Assembly: GCF_023898315.1 (NCBI RefSeq)
Contig: NC_064615.1
Coordinates: 4,784,501 to 4,848,500, forward strand
DNA from: Schistocerca nitens
Lineage: Eukaryota > Arthropoda > Insecta > Orthoptera > Acrididae
Length of the DNA: 64,000 nucleotides
Reading direction: 5' to 3'
Shown: piece after piece, positions 34,201 through 37,200 of the stretch
Numbering within the stretch: position 1 is the stretch's first letter
Layout: every line of letters starts with the position of its first letter
Notes under the pieces: model-generated
Seen by the model: only the letters and a program-made list of their open reading frames with translations
Told to the model about the DNA's origin: nothing
Databases searched by the model: none
Translations under genes and position numbers: made by a program

Positions 34201-37200
34201 GATTGAGTTAATAATTAAATCACTAAAGATCAAGAACTCTCATGGATATGACGGGGTATCTAGCAGAATACTGAAGTATTGTTCTATGGGGTGTGACTAG
34301 AAAAAAACCGGACTAGTACTGGTGAAACAATAAAACGAATGCAATAAGGCTGAAAGTCGCGTGGCCTGTAACGTGACTCTCGCTCCGCCTACTGCTCGAG
34401 TTTCATCTGCCTCCTGCACTCAGTCTGCCCGTGGCGTCTGTTTCAAGTAGTTGACGTTTTGTCTGTGCGTCGGAAAATGTTGAGTGTACAGAAAGAACAG
34501 CGTGTTAACATCAAATTTTGTTTCAAACTAGGAAAATCTGCAAGTGAAACGTTTGTAATGTTACAACAAGTGTACGGCGATGATTGTTTATCGCGAACAC
34601 AAGTGTTTGAGTGGTTTAAACGATTTAAAGATGGCCGCGAAGACACCAGTGATGACACTCGCACTGGCAGACCATTGTCAGCAAAAACTGATGCAAACAT
34701 TGAAAAAATCGGTAAACTTGTTCGACAAGATCGCCGTTTAGCAATCAGAGCAGTGTCTGAGTTAACAGGAGTTGACAAGGAAAGTGTCGAACAAGTTTAC
34801 CGATTTTTTCAATGTTTGCATCAGTTTTTGCTGACAATGGTCTGCCAGTGCGAGTGTCATCACTGGTGTCTTCGCGGCCATCTTTAAATCGTTTAAACCA
34901 CTCAAACACTTGTGTTCGCGATAAACAATCATCGCCGTACACTTGTTGTAACATTACAAACGTTTCACTTGCAGATTTTCCTAGTTTGAAACAAAATTTG
35001 ATGTTAACACGCTGTTCTTTCTGTACACTCAACATTTTCCGACGCACGGACAAAATGTCAACTACTTAAAACAGACGCCATGGGCAGACTGAGTGCAGGA
35101 GGCAGATGAAACTCGAGCAGTAGGCGGAGCGAGAGTCACGTGACAGGCCACGCGACTAGCCTTATTGCATTCGTTTTATTGTTTCACCAGTACTAGTCCG
35201 GTTTTTTTCTAGCCACACCTCATATGTATGTTAGCCCAATACTTAGCCATATCTGTAACTTTTCCTTTAGGAATGGTCGGTTTCCTGACCGATTAAAGTA
35301 CTCGGTAGTGAAGCCACTTTATAAAAAGGGAGACAGGGATAATGTTGACAACTATAGACCTATTTCTATGCCATCGGTGTTTGCTAAAGTTATCGAGAAG
35401 GTTGTATATACAAGGTTACTGGAGCATTTAAATTCACATAATTTGCTGTCAAATGTACAGTTTGGTTTTAGAAATGGTTTAATAACTGAAAATGCTGTAT
35501 TCTCTTGTCTCTGTGAGGTTTTGGACGGATTAAATAAAAGGTTGCGAACGCTAGGTGTTTTCTTCGATTTAACGAAGGCTTTTGACTGTGTTGACCACAA
35601 AATATTATTGCAGAAATTGGACCATTATGGAGTAAGGAGAGTAGCTTACAATTGGTTCGCCTCTTACTTTAAGAACAGAAAGAAGAAGGTAATTCTCCGC
35701 AATATTGAGAGTGGTAGTGATGTTCAGTCCCAATGGGGCACTGTTAAGTAGGGCGTTCCCCAAGGGTTGGTGCTGGGGCCACTGCTATTTCTTATTTATA
35801 TAAATAATATACCTTCTAGTATTACAGGTGATTCAGAAGTATTTCTGTTTGCTGATGACAACAGCTTGGTAGTGAAGGATCTTGTGTGTAATATTGAAAC
35901 AGTAACAAATAATGTACTTCATGAAATAAGTTCGTGGCTTGTGGAAAATAATTTGATGCTAAATCACAGTAAGACTCAGGTTTTACAGTTTCTAACTCAC
36001 AATTCAAGAAGAACTGATATTTTGATCACACAGAATGGGCATATTATAAGCGAGACGGAACAGTTCAAGTTCCTAGGCGTTTGGATAGATAGTAAGCTGT
36101 TGTGGAAAGCCCATGTCCAGGATCTTGTTCACAAACTAAATGCTGCTTTATTTACCATTAGAACAGTATCTGAAATAAGTGATAGTTCAACACGAAAAGT
36201 AGTCTACTTCGCATATTTTCATACGCTTATGTCATATGGTATTATTTTTTGGGGTAATTCTTCTGATTCAAAAAGGGTATTTATGGCTCAAAAATTGGCT
36301 GTTCGAGCTATATGTTGTGTAAGTTCAAGAACCTCTTGTCGACCCCTATTGAATAGTCTGGGAATTCTGACATTGCCCTCACAGTATATATTTTCTTTAA
36401 TGTCGTTTGTTGTGAGCAGTATTAGCTTATTCCCCAGAGTTAGCAGCTTTCACTCATTTAATACTAGGCAGAAATCAAATCTGCATGTGGAATGCACTTC
36501 CTTGACTCTTGTGCGGAAAGGAGTGCGGTATTCTGCTGCATCCATTTTCAATAAGCTACCACAAGAACTCAAAAAAAAATCTTAGCAGTAGCCCAAACAC
36601 TTTTAAGTCTAAACTGAAGAGTTTCCTCATGGTTCACTCCTTCTATTCTGTCGAGGAGCTCCTGGAAGATCTGAGAAATTAAGCAAATTCCAGTGTTACA
36701 TTGTTGATTATTCTTTATTTGAACTTACGAACTGTCGCCTGAATACATTTCTTATATTTCATTTTATGTGTTTCTACTATTGTGTTATAATTTCATGTAT
36801 TGACTCGTTCCATGACCATGGAGACTTCTACTTAATTTGGTCCCACAGCACAATAAATAAATAAATAAATAAACACGATGGCGCCACTGAAGGGACAGTA
36901 GAGGGGAAACAACAGGCAGACTGAAACTGGAGTGTGTCAACCAGATCATGGAGAATACGAGCTGCACCACCTACACTGCTCTGAAGGGAAGAAAGCATGG
37001 TGTAGCTACACTATCTCATGGTTGAAGACCTAAGAAGGAGAAGTTGGATACCTGCCGGAATAAAGTACTTTAGAGGCTGTTGTTCTTGTTGTGGTCTTCA
37101 GTCCTGAGACTGGTTTGATGTAGATCTCCATGCTACTCTATCCTGTGCAAGCTTCTTCATCTCCCAGTACCTACTGCAGCCTACATCCTTCTTCTGAATC

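Larger units (their letters stand above)
34105..36880 (+). mobile_element. CR1-like LINE, RT to 3' end, split by a palindromic mariner
   Basis: The plus-strand reading runs from LLPEMLLHDTDKREIELIIK through NSHGYDGVSSRILKYCS at 34280, is interrupted by the mariner (34287-35222), then resumes at once with VSPILSHICNFSFRNGRFPD. The RT is at 35224-36585. The 3' end is a tandem AATAAATAAATAAATAAA at 36850-36875. The endonuclease and ORF1 are missing (5' truncation). Confidence 0.9.
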
